From NCBI GenBank assembly GCA_012839895.1, contig DUML01000104.1, positions 1 through 43,537 on the forward strand: DNA of 43,537 nucleotides, written 5' to 3'. Numbering within the stretch: position 1 is the stretch's first letter; each line of letters starts with the position of its first letter. Made by a program: the position numbers and the translations under genes. Shown piece after piece: positions 15,947 through 26,757 of the stretch. The notes under the pieces were generated by a model. That model saw only the letters and a list, made by a program, of their open reading frames with translations. It was not told the DNA's origin and did not search any database. This stretch comes from Peptococcaceae bacterium (lineage in GTDB: Bacteria > Bacillota > Desulfitobacteriia > Desulfitobacteriales > Syntrophobotulaceae).

Positions 15947-16460
15947 CTATATCACCCCCGAAGGATTCCTTCAATTTTTTCATTCCGAGATTTAAGCGGG
16001 ATTTTACGGTCCCAACCGGGATCTTAAGAATTTCCGATATTGTTTGATAATCCATATCCAAAAAATATCTGAGCCTTATAACTTCCCGGTGAATTTCACT
16101 TAATCCTGATAGATGTTTCTCCAAAACAATCCTATCTTCAGACTCCATATAAACTCCATCAACAGCCTCATCTTCCACTTGATAAAATGAAGTGTTTTTA
16201 TTTTGGTTACGCAGTTTGTTTTTACAACAATTAACCAAAATAGTCCTACTCCAGCTATAGAAGGATTCCTCTTTTTTTAGCCTGAAAATATTTCGGTATA
16301 AAATTATAATCATATCCTGAAGAGCATCTAAAGCATCCTCTTTATTCCGCATATATACATAAGCTAATCTATAATAATCTGCCTGTTGGGCCATTATTAG
16401 CTGTAATAAAGCATCTTTGTCCCCTTTTCTGGCTTTTTTAATTAGCAGTTTAAATTCCAA
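15933..16460 (-). CDS. ECF sigma factor (sigma-70 family, group 4)
   Basis: A 175-residue factor with region 2 (YYRLAYVYMRNKEDALDALQDMIIILYRNI, with the core-binding and -10 recognition helices) and region 4 (LSGLSEIHREVIRLRYFLDMDYQTISEILKIPVGTVKSRL, the -35 helix-turn-helix). Regions 1.1 and 3 are absent, as expected for ECF factors. The TTG start at 16460 follows GGGGTG about 7 bases upstream. It should direct transcription of its own operon and an unknown stress or envelope regulon, restrained by the downstream DUF4179 protein. Confidence 0.93.
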   Translation of the reverse strand: MEFKLLIKKARKGDKDALLQLIMAQQADYYRLAYVYMRNKEDALDALQDMIIILYRNIFRLKKEESFYSWSRTILVNCCKNKLRNQNKNTSFYQVEDEAVDGVYMESEDRIVLEKHLSGLSEIHREVIRLRYFLDMDYQTISEILKIPVGTVKSRLNLGMKKLKESFGGDIDGEY

Positions 16461-16559
16461 CCATTCTCACCCCTATCTATAAGTAAGACTATTATAAACC
16501 ACAAAAAGTTCACTCATATGCCAAAATAGAATGAAAAGTTGATTTAAAATTAATAAAGT

Positions 16560-16599
16560 AAGGGTACTGCCTCTATTTCTTAAGTGACAGTACCTTTTT
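16560..16599. terminator. Hairpin downstream of gltD
   Basis: GGGTACTG (16562-16569) pairs with CAGTACC (16588-16594), extended by AA/TT to 10 pairs with one G-U, loop about 18 bases. The T run is better on the plus strand (CCTTTTTCT); on the minus strand CTTACTTT follows. Its place, about 130 bases past the gltD stop and 100 before the sigma gene, suits a gltD terminator. The rest of 16461-16725 shows nothing else recognisable. Confidence 0.5.
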
Positions 16600-16725
16600 C
16601 TAATTAATTATGAGCAGCATAATGTCTTGAACCTTGGTGCCTTCGCGTGCTTTATTAATGTTTTTTATCTTACTTCTTAATTTTATTTCGATTGTTGTAA
16701 TGGCTGCCCGGGCTAAAGCCAGCCT

Positions 16726-18261
16726 CTACATAATATTACTCTTTCCCATAAGGTATTTATCTACTTCTCGAGCGGCCAGTTTGCCTTCCTGCAGGGCCCA
16801 GACCACAAGGCTCTGGCCTCGGCGGGCGTCTCCTGCAACGAAGACTTTTTCCACATTGGTTTGGTATTCTGCAGCTTTGATGTTGCTGCGGATATCCCGC
16901 TCCAGTTTCAATTGATTGGACAGGGTGTCTTCAGGGCCGAGGAAGCCCATGGCTAAAAGGACCAGATCGGCTTTCCAGACTTTTTCTGTGCCGGGTATTT
17001 CTTGGGGAACCATTCTTCCTTGGGAATCTTTGATCCAGTTGATCTCTACAGTGTAGACTTCTTTGACCTCGCCTTTTTCATTGCCCACAATCTTTTTCGT
17101 ATTAATGCAATAATGGCGTGGATCTTGGCCATAGAAAAAGATGGCTTCTTCCTGGCCGTAGTCAACCTTTAGCTTGATGGGCCATTCGGGCCAAGGATTG
17201 GTGGCTTTATTACGCTTTGCCGGTGGTTTGGGCATGATTTCAAATTGGTGGACGCTTTTGCAGCCATGGCGAAGGGCTGTAGCCACACAGTCCGTCCCTG
17301 TGTCTCCCCCGCCGATGATAATGACGTGTTTGTCTTTGGCGCTAATAATGCCTTCCAATCCAGAATTTGTTTTGCATTCCACCCTATGGCCCGCCGGATC
17401 TGTGTTCAGCATTCTATCCAGCTTTCCTTCCAGCAGGCATTTAGTATTAGCCTTCAGGAAATCTACTGCATAGTAAATCCCTTTAAGCTGATTGCCTTCA
17501 ACATTTATTCCCCTGGCTTTGGTAGAGCCGATGCACAGAACTACGGCATCGTGTTTTGCCAGAAGCTCTTCTGCGGGGATATCCACTCCTACTTCCGTAT
17601 TCAATACAAATTTGATTCCGGAATCCTGTAAAAGCTTTATCCGCCGCTCAACAACCTTTTTATCCAACTTCATGTTGGGTATTCCATACATCAAGAGTCC
17701 GCCTGGGCGATCGGCCCGTTCATAAACTGTGACTTCATGGCCTACCGCAGCCAGGTAATAGGCCGCGGACAGCCCTGCCGGGCCCGAGCCCACTACAGCC
17801 ACTTTTTTGCCGGTGCTTTTACCTTTTTTCGGTGTTACCCACCCTTCCGCAAAGGCTTTTTCAATTATTTCGTATTCAATGGAGTTAATGGTTACAGGCT
17901 TCAAAATATGCCCTTCCGTGCAGGCACCCTCACAGGGAGCCGGACAGACCCGGGAAGTGAACTCCGGGAAAGGATTGGTCCGGCTCAAACGTTTATAGGC
18001 TTCTTCCCACTGCCCCTTGTATACCAGGTAATTCCACTCCGGAATCAAATTGTGCAAAGGACAGCCGGAGACCATGCCTTTAAGCAAAACTCCGCCTTGA
18101 CAAAAGGGGACTCCACAGTTCATGCAGCGTTCTCCCTGGGTCCTGATCACTTCCGGCCTGCGGGGAAGCCTCATCTCCTGCCAATCCTGCAGACGCTCCT
18201 GAGGTGGGCGTTTCTGTGGTTCAATGCGCTTATATTCCAAAAAAGCTGTTGCTTTACCCAT
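16726..18261 (-). CDS. gltD: Glutamate synthase small subunit GltD
   Basis: A 511-residue FAD/NADPH-binding iron-sulfur protein. The N-terminal domain has cluster cysteines in [18 protein letters not shown] and [13 protein letters not shown]. Two nucleotide-binding folds follow: [17 protein letters not shown] (FAD) and [18 protein letters not shown] (NADPH), with the ending [18 protein letters not shown] typical of the family. It passes electrons from NADPH to the large subunit for conversion of 2-oxoglutarate and glutamine to two glutamates. The ATG at 18261 follows GGGGGGAT, 15 bases after gltB. Confidence 0.95.
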   Translation of the reverse strand: MGKATAFLEYKRIEPQKRPPQERLQDWQEMRLPRRPEVIRTQGERCMNCGVPFCQGGVLLKGMVSGCPLHNLIPEWNYLVYKGQWEEAYKRLSRTNPFPEFTSRVCPAPCEGACTEGHILKPVTINSIEYEIIEKAFAEGWVTPKKGKSTGKKVAVVGSGPAGLSAAYYLAAVGHEVTVYERADRPGGLLMYGIPNMKLDKKVVERRIKLLQDSGIKFVLNTEVGVDIPAEELLAKHDAVVLCIGSTKARGINVEGNQLKGIYYAVDFLKANTKCLLEGKLDRMLNTDPAGHRVECKTNSGLEGIISAKDKHVIIIGGGDTGTDCVATALRHGCKSVHQFEIMPKPPAKRNKATNPWPEWPIKLKVDYGQEEAIFFYGQDPRHYCINTKKIVGNEKGEVKEVYTVEINWIKDSQGRMVPQEIPGTEKVWKADLVLLAMGFLGPEDTLSNQLKLERDIRSNIKAAEYQTNVEKVFVAGDARRGQSLVVWALQEGKLAAREVDKYLMGKSNIM

Positions 18262-18276
18262 TTATATCCCCCCTGT

Positions 18277-21200
18277 CTATTTCGCAGCTTCTGAACTTTT
18301 GAAGTTTTCTTCAAAGGCCACCAGCAGAGCTTCCTCTCCGGTATAACCAATTTTATGAGCTTTTTCGATGTTGGCCAGCATCCGTTTGTAATCCTTAGGA
18401 ATTATCTTCGTAAATCTTGAGGCATAGCTTTCCCAATTCGCAAGAATTCGTTTGCCTAAAGGACTCTGGGTATATTCCACATGTTTTTGAATCATGGCTT
18501 TTACTTCATTAAGCTCTACGGCCGATTGGATTTCCTCCAACAGAACCATGGCTTTATTGCAGTATTTTTCATCAAAGTCCAGGATATAAGCGATACCGCC
18601 GGACATTCCTGCTGCAAAGTTACGGCCGGTTTTACCCAGGATGACCACTTTGCCGCCGGTCATATATTCACAGCCGTGATCTCCTACGCCTTCCACCACT
18701 GCCTTGACGCCGCTGTTGCGGACACAGAACCTCTCTCCGGCAATTCCGTTGATATAAGCCTCACCGGAGGTGGCACCGTAGAAAGCTACATTGCCTATCA
18801 GGATATTTTCTTCGGGAACAAAGTCTGCTTCTTTCGGCGGATAAACTATGATCTTGCCACCGGAAAGACCTTTGCCCAGATAATCGTTAGCGTCTCCTTC
18901 AAGTTCCAAGGTTAGCCCTTGGGGAATGAAAGCCCCAAAGCTTTGACCGGCTGAACCTACGAAAGAAAGTTTTATCGTATCCTCCGGCAGACCCTGTTCT
19001 CCATAACGTTTGGTTATTTCACTGCCCACAATGGTTCCTACTACTCTATCGGTATTGTCAATTTTTAATTTGGCGCGGATAGGCTTTTTATTTTCCAAGG
19101 CAGGCCGGCAAATGCGCAGCAGTTTCTTCATATCCAAAGACTCTTCCAGCATGTGTTTCTGCGGTTGCGTGTTATACCGTCCGACATCGGCGCCGGCATA
19201 GGGCTGGTAAAGAATTGGAGACAAATCAAGTTTACAGGCTTTCCAATTTTTAATGTTCTCTTTGGTTTTCAGGCGGTCAGTGCGGCCAACCATTTCGTTG
19301 ACCGTCCTAAAACCTAACTTAGCCATGATCTCCCGCATTTCCTGAGCGATGAAACGCATCAAGTTTTCCACATACTCAGGTTTGCCGGTAAAGTTCTTCC
19401 TGAGTTCTTTATTCTGGGTGGCTATACCGACAGGGCAAGTGTTCAAATCGCAAACCCGCATCATCACACAACCCAGAGCAATCAGCGGGGTAGTGGCAAA
19501 ACCGAATTCTTCGGCGCCGAGCATGGCAGCAATGACCACATCTCTTCCGGTTAGCAGTTTGCCGTCCGTTTCCAGAATAACCCTGTCTCTTAGTCTATTC
19601 AGCACCAAGGTTTGATGGGTTTCCGCCAGCCCAAGTTCCCAAGGCAGACCAGCATTGCGGATACTGGTACGAGGCGAAGCTCCCGTTCCTCCGTCATAGC
19701 CGCTAATCAAGATAACATCGGCTTTACCTTTAGCCACTCCGGCAGCAATGGTGCCGACTCCGACTTCTGAGACTAGCTTAACGTTGATTCGTGCCTCCCG
19801 GTTCGCATTTTTTAAATCGTGAATCAGTTCGGCCAAGTCTTCGATGGAGTAAATATCATGGTGAGGCGGAGGGGAAATCAATTCCACACCGGGAGTAGAG
19901 TGACGGGTTTTAGCAATCCAAGGATAAACCTTACTGCCCGGCAATTGCCCGCCTTCCCCGGGTTTTGCCCCCTGGGCCATTTTAATTTGTATCTCTTTGG
20001 CGTTGACCAGATAATTGCTGGTAACCCCAAAGCGTCCCGAAGCAACTTGTTTAATCGCGCTGCTTTTGCTGTCGCCTTTACACAAGGTATATGCAGGATG
20101 TTTTTCATCTTGGAGCAATGGTTTGTAGCGTTCAGGATCTTCTCCACCCTCGCCGCTGTTGCTTTTGCCGCCAAGCCGGTTCATCGCAACGGCCAGACAT
20201 TCATGGGCCTCTTTGCTGATTGAACCATAGGACATGGCTCCGGTTTTAAACCGTTTCACAATGGACTCCACCGGCTCCACTTCTTCAATTGGAATCGTGT
20301 CCCCGGGATTGTATTTAAAATCCAACAAATGTCTTAAGGTAAAAATCTTTTCTTCATTAATTTTACGGGAGTACTCTTTATAGACCGAATAGTCACCTTC
20401 CCGGCAAGCTTTTTGCAACAAATAGATTGTCTCGGGATTGTAAAGGTGCTTCTCCCCGCCTTCTTTGCATTGGAAAAAGCCGCCTACTTCCAAAGTATCC
20501 GTATGAAGGCCGTCCCCAAAGGCGCTTTCATGGCGCATTTGATTTTCCACGGCTATCTCCCTAAGCCCGATTCCTTCGATACGAGAAGGGGTCTTGGTGA
20601 AATACTTGTCGATCAATTCGCTGCTTAAACCCACTGCTTCGAAGATCTGGGCCCCATGATAACTGCGCATGGTGGAAATGCCCATTTTGGTCAGGACCTT
20701 AAGCATGCCTTTAACGGAAGCTTTGATAAAGTTCTTAATAGCTTCCTGGGCGTTAAGTCCTTCCAGCATATTCCGCTCTGCCAAATCTTCAATGGTTTCA
20801 TAGGCCAGATAAGGATTAATAGCCGTTACCCCATAGCCCACCAAAGTGCTGAAATGGTGAACTTCTCGGGGCTCTCCCGATTCCAGCACGATGCCGACAT
20901 TAGTGCGGATCTCCCGCCGAATCAGGTGGTGATGAAGGCCTGAAGAAGCAAGCAGTGCCGGAATGGCCGTCTTTTCCTTATCCACCCCGCGATCGGACAA
21001 AACTAAAATATTGGCTCCTTCGCTGATAGCTTTATCAGCTTCTCGGAAAAGATTTTCCAAAGCTCGTTCCATAGCATTTGCTCCGCCGGCTACAGGATAG
21101 AGCAGTGACAAAGTTACAGCTTTAAACTTTTCATTGTTTAGTCCTTTGATGACTTCCAGTTGTTCGTTGGTCAGTATCGGATGCTCCAGGAAAAGGGCCG

Positions 21201-22917
21201 CGGTATTTTCCTGGTTCGGGTTCAGCAAATTGCCGGAATTGCCTAGGAGCATATTGCAGGAAGTAATAATCTCTTCCCGGATCCCGTCAATAGGAGGATT
21301 GGTGACCTGAGCAAAGAGTTGCTTGAAGTAGAGATAGAGCATCTGGGGCTTTTCCGAAAGCACGGCCAGCGGAACATCCATGCCCATAGCCCCTACCGGA
21401 TCTGCTCCTTCCACCGCCATGGGTATGACAGTCTTGCTGAGATCTTCAAATGTATAGCCAAAAGCTTTTTGCTGGCGTATAAGGTCTTCTTTGCTTCTCC
21501 CTTGAGTTGTTTTCCTCTTTTCCTGCTCTTTTTCTTGTGTTTTCACTTTGGCCATAAGTTTATCCAGCTTGACAATATGCTTTTTGACCCACTCGTCATA
21601 GGGGTTCTCCCTGGCTACGCTTCTCTTTAACTCCTCATCGGAAATAATTCTCTGGGCTTGGGTGTCGATGAGCAGCATTTTTCCAGGCTCCAGGCGGCCT
21701 TTATACTTGATTTTGTCCGGTTTAATGTCCATGACCCCTACTTCGGAAGACAGAATAACTTTGTCGTCCTTGGTAATATAGTAACGGGAGGGACGCAGGC
21801 CGTTGCGGTCCAGCACCGCTCCGATCACGACACCGTCGGTAAAAGCTACGGCCGCCGGGCCGTCCCAGGGCTCCATCAAAAAGTTGCTAAACTCATAAAA
21901 GTCCCTTTTTTCTTTATCCATGAACTCATGTTTTTCCCAAGGTTCAGGAATCATCATCATCATGGCATGAGGCAGGGATCTGCCGGTCAGATGCAGAAAT
22001 TCCAGGCAGTTATCGAACATGGCGGAGTCACTGCCGGCTTCATCGATTATCGGAAAAACCTTAGAGATATCGTCAAAGAGTTCCGAAGCAAGGGTTTTCT
22101 GGCGGGCCCGCATCCAGTTCACATTACCGCGGATAGTGTTGATTTCCCCGTTATGAATGATATAGCGATTGGGATGAGCTCTCTCCCAACTCGGGAAAGT
22201 GTTGGTGCTGAAGCGCGAGTGGACCATGGCTAAAGCCGAAACAAAATCCAAATCGGACAAATCCAAATAGAAGTTGCGCAGTTGTTCGGCTGTCAGCATA
22301 CCTTTATAAACTATGGTTTTGGCGGAAAGGCTGGCCACATAAAATGTGCCGCCTTTGTCCTCACACATCGGAATAATGGTTTTCTCAGCCCGTTTACGAA
22401 TTACATACAGTTTCCTTTCGAAATCCATGATATCTTTGATTTTCGGATTCTTTGCAATGAAGACCTGAATAAAATGGGGCATTACGGCTTTGGCGCTTTC
22501 CCCAATGGTGCTTTTATCAATGGGCACTTCCCGCCAACCTAAAATCCTTTGTCCTTCTTCTTCTACGATTTTTTCCAAAGTCTCCATTTGGACTTTGCGA
22601 AAATCCTCGTAACGATGTGCAAAGATCATGCCCACACCGTAATTGCCTTTTTCCGGCAACTCAAAGCCCAGCACCGCACATTCCCGTTTGAAGAAGTCAT
22701 GGGGAATCTGCACCAAGATTCCGGCTCCGTCTCCGGTGTTCTCATCCGCTCCCTTGGCACCTCTATGGCTTAAGTTTTCTAAAACGGTTAAAGCTTCACC
22801 GATTATCTCATGGGATTTTTGTCCTTTGATATTGACTACAAATCCTATACCACAGGCATCATGTTCAAAAGCTGGATCATATAGTCCCTGTTTGTCTGGT
22901 AGTCCAAATTTTAACAT
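18277..22917 (-). CDS. gltB: Glutamate synthase large subunit GltB
   Basis: A 1546-residue enzyme. Cys22 in HDACGIGFV is the N-terminal nucleophile of the glutaminase domain and should be exposed after cleavage of a short propeptide. The central domain and FMN-binding synthase domain follow ([21 protein letters not shown] split over 19780-19990; [18 protein letters not shown]). The 3Fe-4S cysteines are in [15 protein letters not shown], and the C-terminal beta-helix ends in [18 protein letters not shown]. The frame opens with a GTG at 22926, but AAAGGG lies 8 bases before the ATG at 22917, which is taken as the start. The leader carries a terminator-type hairpin. Confidence 0.95.
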   Translation of the reverse strand: MLKFGLPDKQGLYDPAFEHDACGIGFVVNIKGQKSHEIIGEALTVLENLSHRGAKGADENTGDGAGILVQIPHDFFKRECAVLGFELPEKGNYGVGMIFAHRYEDFRKVQMETLEKIVEEEGQRILGWREVPIDKSTIGESAKAVMPHFIQVFIAKNPKIKDIMDFERKLYVIRKRAEKTIIPMCEDKGGTFYVASLSAKTIVYKGMLTAEQLRNFYLDLSDLDFVSALAMVHSRFSTNTFPSWERAHPNRYIIHNGEINTIRGNVNWMRARQKTLASELFDDISKVFPIIDEAGSDSAMFDNCLEFLHLTGRSLPHAMMMMIPEPWEKHEFMDKEKRDFYEFSNFLMEPWDGPAAVAFTDGVVIGAVLDRNGLRPSRYYITKDDKVILSSEVGVMDIKPDKIKYKGRLEPGKMLLIDTQAQRIISDEELKRSVARENPYDEWVKKHIVKLDKLMAKVKTQEKEQEKRKTTQGRSKEDLIRQQKAFGYTFEDLSKTVIPMAVEGADPVGAMGMDVPLAVLSEKPQMLYLYFKQLFAQVTNPPIDGIREEIITSCNMLLGNSGNLLNPNQENTAALFLEHPILTNEQLEVIKGLNNEKFKAVTLSLLYPVAGGANAMERALENLFREADKAISEGANILVLSDRGVDKEKTAIPALLASSGLHHHLIRREIRTNVGIVLESGEPREVHHFSTLVGYGVTAINPYLAYETIEDLAERNMLEGLNAQEAIKNFIKASVKGMLKVLTKMGISTMRSYHGAQIFEAVGLSSELIDKYFTKTPSRIEGIGLREIAVENQMRHESAFGDGLHTDTLEVGGFFQCKEGGEKHLYNPETIYLLQKACREGDYSVYKEYSRKINEEKIFTLRHLLDFKYNPGDTIPIEEVEPVESIVKRFKTGAMSYGSISKEAHECLAVAMNRLGGKSNSGEGGEDPERYKPLLQDEKHPAYTLCKGDSKSSAIKQVASGRFGVTSNYLVNAKEIQIKMAQGAKPGEGGQLPGSKVYPWIAKTRHSTPGVELISPPPHHDIYSIEDLAELIHDLKNANREARINVKLVSEVGVGTIAAGVAKGKADVILISGYDGGTGASPRTSIRNAGLPWELGLAETHQTLVLNRLRDRVILETDGKLLTGRDVVIAAMLGAEEFGFATTPLIALGCVMMRVCDLNTCPVGIATQNKELRKNFTGKPEYVENLMRFIAQEMREIMAKLGFRTVNEMVGRTDRLKTKENIKNWKACKLDLSPILYQPYAGADVGRYNTQPQKHMLEESLDMKKLLRICRPALENKKPIRAKLKIDNTDRVVGTIVGSEITKRYGEQGLPEDTIKLSFVGSAGQSFGAFIPQGLTLELEGDANDYLGKGLSGGKIIVYPPKEADFVPEENILIGNVAFYGATSGEAYINGIAGERFCVRNSGVKAVVEGVGDHGCEYMTGGKVVILGKTGRNFAAGMSGGIAYILDFDEKYCNKAMVLLEEIQSAVELNEVKAMIQKHVEYTQSPLGKRILANWESYASRFTKIIPKDYKRMLANIEKAHKIGYTGEEALLVAFEENFKSSEAAK

Positions 22918-22962
22918 TTTCATCACCCTTTGATTTTTACTTAACGAATTTAACGGACAATG

Positions 22963-23025
22963 AAAAAGCGCTCTAATAAGACTTGTACTTTCTTAAGTAC
23001 AGGTCTTTTAGAGCGCCATTGCTCC
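22963..23025 (-). promoter_or_regulatory. gltB leader attenuator with alternative hairpin
   Basis: On the minus strand GCGCTCTAAAAGAC (from 23016) pairs with the complementary arm ending in TTAGAGCGC (22968), an almost perfect stem of more than 20 pairs with a short loop, followed by TTTTT: an intrinsic terminator. It lies between the gltB promoter and gene. An upstream GGAGC can instead pair with the same GCTCT, giving a small hairpin with the six-base loop AATGGC (23025-23010). The two structures share GCTC and exclude each other, as in transcription attenuation. The hexaloop has A at position 1 and G at position 4, as described for targets of ANTAR antiterminators. Confidence 0.7.
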
Positions 23026-23057
23026 ACAATATTATTTTACTCAAAAGTGTCTATTCT

Positions 23058-23087
23058 AGATTAGCATATTCTGAATTGTCATGTCAA
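23058..23087 (-). promoter_or_regulatory. Promoter of gltBD
   Basis: Minus-strand TTGACA (23087-23082), an 18-base spacer and an extended -10 TGCTAATCT (23066-23058). It places the transcription start near 23050, upstream of the attenuator, so gltBD has its own promoter apart from ppdK. Confidence 0.7.
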
Positions 23088-23116
23088 TAGTCAGCGAAAA
23101 GGTCTGTTATTGTTCT

Positions 23117-23129
23117 GTGATATTATCAC
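23117..23129. promoter_or_regulatory. 13-base palindrome between ppdK and the gltB promoter
   Basis: GTGATA-T-TATCAC is a perfect inverted repeat centred about 35 bases upstream of the gltB -35 box. It is flanked by two copies of GAAAAGGTC (near 23096 and 23154). The position suits a regulator site for gltBD; it is unlike the B. subtilis GltC site, and no protein can be named. Confidence 0.4.
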
Positions 23130-23189
23130 CATAAAAATGGTCTGAGAAAAGGTCACCCTTGAGAACTTTTGTTTATGCTATTTTAAGTC

Positions 23190-25856
23190 TTACTTCAATT
23201 GGTTTTTGTTATTAATAGCGGCCTGGGCGGCGGCCAGCCGGGCTACCGGCACTCGGAAAGGTGAGCAGGAAACATAGTCAAAACCTATTTCCTGGCAAAA
23301 TCCAATCGAAGATGGTTCTCCCCCATGCTCGCCGCAGATGCCGAACTTCAACTGCGGGTTAGTTTTACGGCCTAGCTCCACGCAAATCTTCATGATTTTG
23401 CCGACTCCCTTTCTATCCAAGACAGCAAAGGGATTTTCTTCGAGGATTTGATTATTGGTATAAACCGGCAGGAACTTACCTTCGGCATCATCCCTGGAGA
23501 AACCAAAAACAGTTTGCGTTAGATCGTTGGTACCAAAGGAGAAGAAATCGGAATGGGGCGCAATCTCATCTGCCGTAAGAGCGGCTCTGGGCATTTCAAT
23601 CATTGTACCCACCTGATAAGGAATAGTTACCCCCGTAGCCGCCATAACCTCCTCGGCTATTTGCACTGTTTGCCGCCGTAAAATCTCCAGTTCCTTGGCA
23701 TGAATCACCAGGGGGATTTTAACTTTAGGATTGACATCGTATCCTTCCTGAATTAATCTGGCTGCGGCCTGGAAAATAGCTCTAGCCTGCATAGCATAGA
23801 TCTCCGGATAGGTAATGCCCAAACGGCAGCCCCTGTGTCCAAGCATAGGGTTCATTTCTTTAAGGGCTCGGACTTTTTTCAGGAGGTTTTCTTTTGCATA
23901 GATTTCTTCCTGGACTTTTCTGTCTTCCTGATCAGCCGCTAGTTTTAGGGTCAAAATATCTTCAATTAATTCCTCCGCGTCAGGGAGAAATTCATGCAAA
24001 GGCGGATCCAAAAGCCTGATGGTCACCGGCAGCCCCTGCATAGCTTTAAAGATACCGTAGAAATCTTCTTCCTGCATAGGCAAAAGCTCAGCCAGGGCTG
24101 CTTCACGCTCTTCGAGGGTTTGAGCCAAAATCATCTTTTGAACAATCGGCAAACGGGCGGGATCCATAAACATGTGTTCAGTCCGGCATAACCCGATACC
24201 TTCAGCGCCAAATTCCCGGGCTTTGGCGGCATCCGCCGGAGTATCGGCATTAGCAAGGACTTTAAGCGTCCTCATTTCATCAGCCCACTTTAGAATAGTT
24301 TGGAACTCAGCGCTTAAATCGGGATCCTTCATGGGGACAAGCCCTTTTATTACCCGGCCGGTCCCTCCGTCAATGGTGATTTCCGAGCCTTTCGGGTATT
24401 CAATACCGTCAACTACCATTTTTTCATCCATATAATTGATTTTTAAGGCTTCACAGCCGCAAACCGCAGCCTTACCCATATGTCTGGCCACCACTGCAGC
24501 ATGGCTGGTCATGCCCCCTCTGCTGGTCAGGATTCCTTGGGCGGCAAGGACTCCGTGGATATCATCAGGAGTGGTCTCCGTGCGAACTAAGATCACTTTT
24601 TCCCCCGCTTGCCCTAATTTTTCCGCTTCATCAGCATCAAACACTATTTTGCCGGAAGCTGCTCCGGGGGAAGCCGGCAAACCTGTGGCAATTACATCCA
24701 AGGTGGCATTCTCATCAATGCGGCGGTGGAGAAGTTGGCTTAATTGATGAGGATTAATTCTCCGTACTGCTTCTTCTTTGCTAATCAGTCCTTCCCGGCA
24801 TAACTCCACAGCGATCCGCACAGCCGCTGAAACCGTACATTTGCCATTACGGGTTTGGAGAATATAAAGTTTTCCCTTTTCTATGGTAAATTCAATATCC
24901 TGCATATCACGGTAATGCTGTTCCAAGCTGGCTGCAATCTGAGCAAACTCCTTGTACAGCTCTGGGTTTTCCTCTTCCAAGCTTTTGATGGGAAGAGGAG
25001 TGCGAATTCCGGCTACCACATCTTCTCCCTGGGCATTCATTAGATATTCGCCATATAGAGCCTTTTCCCCGGTTGACGGGTTGCGGGTAAAAGCGACTCC
25101 CGTGCCTGAATCCTTACCCATATTGCCAAAAACCATGCATTGCACATTGACTGCGGTACCGATATCATCCGGGATATTATTGACCCGGCGGTAAACAATT
25201 GCTCTTTGATTATTCCAAGATTTAAAAACAGCGGTAATGGCTTCTTTAAGCTGTTCATAAGGATTAACCGGGAAAACATTACCGGTTTGTTCATAGACAA
25301 TATTTTTGAATCTTTTCACAAGTTCTTTTAAACTATCAGTGTTAAGTTCGGCATCATATTTTACACCTTGCCGCTCTTTGATTTCTTCTAAAACGCTTTC
25401 AAATTTATAGCTGTCGATATTTAAAACCACATCACCGAACATTTGGATAAAGCGGCGATAGCAGTCGTAGGCAAATCTTTCATCACCGGTGGCTTTGCTC
25501 AAACCTACCGTAGTATCATCATTCAAGCCAAGATTAAGGATAGTATCCATCATCCCCGGCATAGAAATTTTAGCTCCGGAACGAACCGAAACAAGCAAAG
25601 GGTTGTCTGGATCCCCAAATTTTTTGCCGCTCTTTTTTTCCACATCCTGAACAGCTGCTAAGACCTGCTCCCAAAGCCCTTCCGGAAAAATTTCCCCATT
25701 GGCGTAATATTCCCGGCAGGCTTCGGTGGTCACCGTAAAACCTTGGGGGACACTGAGCCCTATATTAGTCATCTCCGCCAGGTTAGCGCCTTTGCCCCCT
25801 AGGAGGTCACGCATGGCTGAGTTACCTTCTCTAAATAAGTAAACATATTTTTTCAT
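23190..25856 (-). CDS. ppdK: Pyruvate, phosphate dikinase
   Basis: An 888-residue enzyme interconverting pyruvate + ATP + phosphate and PEP + AMP + pyrophosphate. The N-terminal ATP-grasp domain begins LLGGKGANLAEMTNIG. The swivelling domain has the catalytic His in LTSRGGMTSHAAVVARHMGK with the regulatory Thr two residues before it. The PEP/pyruvate TIM barrel shows GIGLCRTEHMF, MLGHRGCRLGI, and the catalytic Cys in FGICGEHGGEP near the C-terminus. Length fits the family. The gene follows its regulatory protein by 6 bases, so the pair is an operon. In anaerobes the enzyme may run in either direction. Confidence 0.96.
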   Translation of the reverse strand: MKKYVYLFREGNSAMRDLLGGKGANLAEMTNIGLSVPQGFTVTTEACREYYANGEIFPEGLWEQVLAAVQDVEKKSGKKFGDPDNPLLVSVRSGAKISMPGMMDTILNLGLNDDTTVGLSKATGDERFAYDCYRRFIQMFGDVVLNIDSYKFESVLEEIKERQGVKYDAELNTDSLKELVKRFKNIVYEQTGNVFPVNPYEQLKEAITAVFKSWNNQRAIVYRRVNNIPDDIGTAVNVQCMVFGNMGKDSGTGVAFTRNPSTGEKALYGEYLMNAQGEDVVAGIRTPLPIKSLEEENPELYKEFAQIAASLEQHYRDMQDIEFTIEKGKLYILQTRNGKCTVSAAVRIAVELCREGLISKEEAVRRINPHQLSQLLHRRIDENATLDVIATGLPASPGAASGKIVFDADEAEKLGQAGEKVILVRTETTPDDIHGVLAAQGILTSRGGMTSHAAVVARHMGKAAVCGCEALKINYMDEKMVVDGIEYPKGSEITIDGGTGRVIKGLVPMKDPDLSAEFQTILKWADEMRTLKVLANADTPADAAKAREFGAEGIGLCRTEHMFMDPARLPIVQKMILAQTLEEREAALAELLPMQEEDFYGIFKAMQGLPVTIRLLDPPLHEFLPDAEELIEDILTLKLAADQEDRKVQEEIYAKENLLKKVRALKEMNPMLGHRGCRLGITYPEIYAMQARAIFQAAARLIQEGYDVNPKVKIPLVIHAKELEILRRQTVQIAEEVMAATGVTIPYQVGTMIEMPRAALTADEIAPHSDFFSFGTNDLTQTVFGFSRDDAEGKFLPVYTNNQILEENPFAVLDRKGVGKIMKICVELGRKTNPQLKFGICGEHGGEPSSIGFCQEIGFDYVSCSPFRVPVARLAAAQAAINNKNQLK

Positions 25857-25862
25857 TTTCCC

Positions 25863-26678
25863 TTATTCTCCTTTATATATTTTTTGCAGGATAATACTGG
25901 CAGTTTCTTCTACTGCTCTGGTGGTTGTATCAATTATCTGGCAGCCAATCTTTTTCATTACTTGCTCGGCATATTCCAATTCCTGCATGATTCTGTTAAG
26001 ACTGGCATAATCGGCTGAAGCTCCAAGTCCCAGTGTTTTGAGACGTTCACTGCGAATTTGGTTCAGCTTATGAGGATCTAAGACTAAGCCGAAAATTTTC
26101 TTCGGTGAAATCACAAACAGTTCCCGAGGAGGGGTTACTTCAGGGACAATAGGAATATTGGCTGTTTTAATCCCTTTATGGGCTAAATACATACTTAAAG
26201 GTGTTTTCGAAGTCCTGGAAACCCCGATTAAAACTACATCAGCATAAAGGGCTCCCCGCGGGTCTTTGCCGTCATCATATTTTACTGCAAATTCTACAGC
26301 TTCAATCTTGCGAAAATACTGCTCATCCAAGCGATGAATTATATTCGGGATATTTCTTGGCTGGGAGCCGGTTTTTTCAGCAATCGCCGTAATTAATGGA
26401 CTTAAAATATCTATGGTAACCAGGTTTTTTTCCTTAGCGCGGCGTTCTATGTAAAGTCTAAGATCCTGAACCACTATAGTATATGCCAGAATGGCCTGTT
26501 CCTCGACCGCTTCTTCTAAAATCTCATCAATATGAGTCTCCTCCTGTACATAAGGAACTCTCCGTATTTTAATTTTTATCCCGTTAAACTGGGCTGCCGC
26601 CGCCCTGCTGACAAATTCTGCCGTTTCTCCGAGGGCATCGGATATAACGTAAATTACCGGGATCTTTTGGTTTGTCAC
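25863..26678 (-). CDS. Pyruvate, phosphate dikinase regulatory protein (kinase/phosphorylase)
   Basis: About 271 residues of the DUF299 family: a bifunctional ADP-dependent kinase and phosphate-dependent phosphorylase that inactivates and reactivates PPDK on the Thr next to the catalytic His. Visible: YVISDALGETAEFVSRAA, the nucleotide loop GVSRTSKTPLSMYLAHKG, and LNQIRSERLKTLGL. The GTG at 26678 is used because GAGGGG lies 8 bases upstream; a 14-residue longer reading has no site. Placed immediately before ppdK, so its target is clear. Confidence 0.94.
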   Translation of the reverse strand: MTNQKIPVIYVISDALGETAEFVSRAAAAQFNGIKIKIRRVPYVQEETHIDEILEEAVEEQAILAYTIVVQDLRLYIERRAKEKNLVTIDILSPLITAIAEKTGSQPRNIPNIIHRLDEQYFRKIEAVEFAVKYDDGKDPRGALYADVVLIGVSRTSKTPLSMYLAHKGIKTANIPIVPEVTPPRELFVISPKKIFGLVLDPHKLNQIRSERLKTLGLGASADYASLNRIMQELEYAEQVMKKIGCQIIDTTTRAVEETASIILQKIYKGE

Positions 26679-26757
26679 CTGAACATCCCCTCGCTTTCTT
26701 TTTGCTGCGTTATTCCGCATTTATTATTGTTTGTTTGAAGTACAGCTTTCCGATTCG

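Noticed and set aside
18481-22933. Many open frames of 60-190 codons on the plus strand opposite gltB
   Set aside because: They lie antisense to a well-conserved 1546-residue gene, have no consistent ribosome sites and no recognisable domains.
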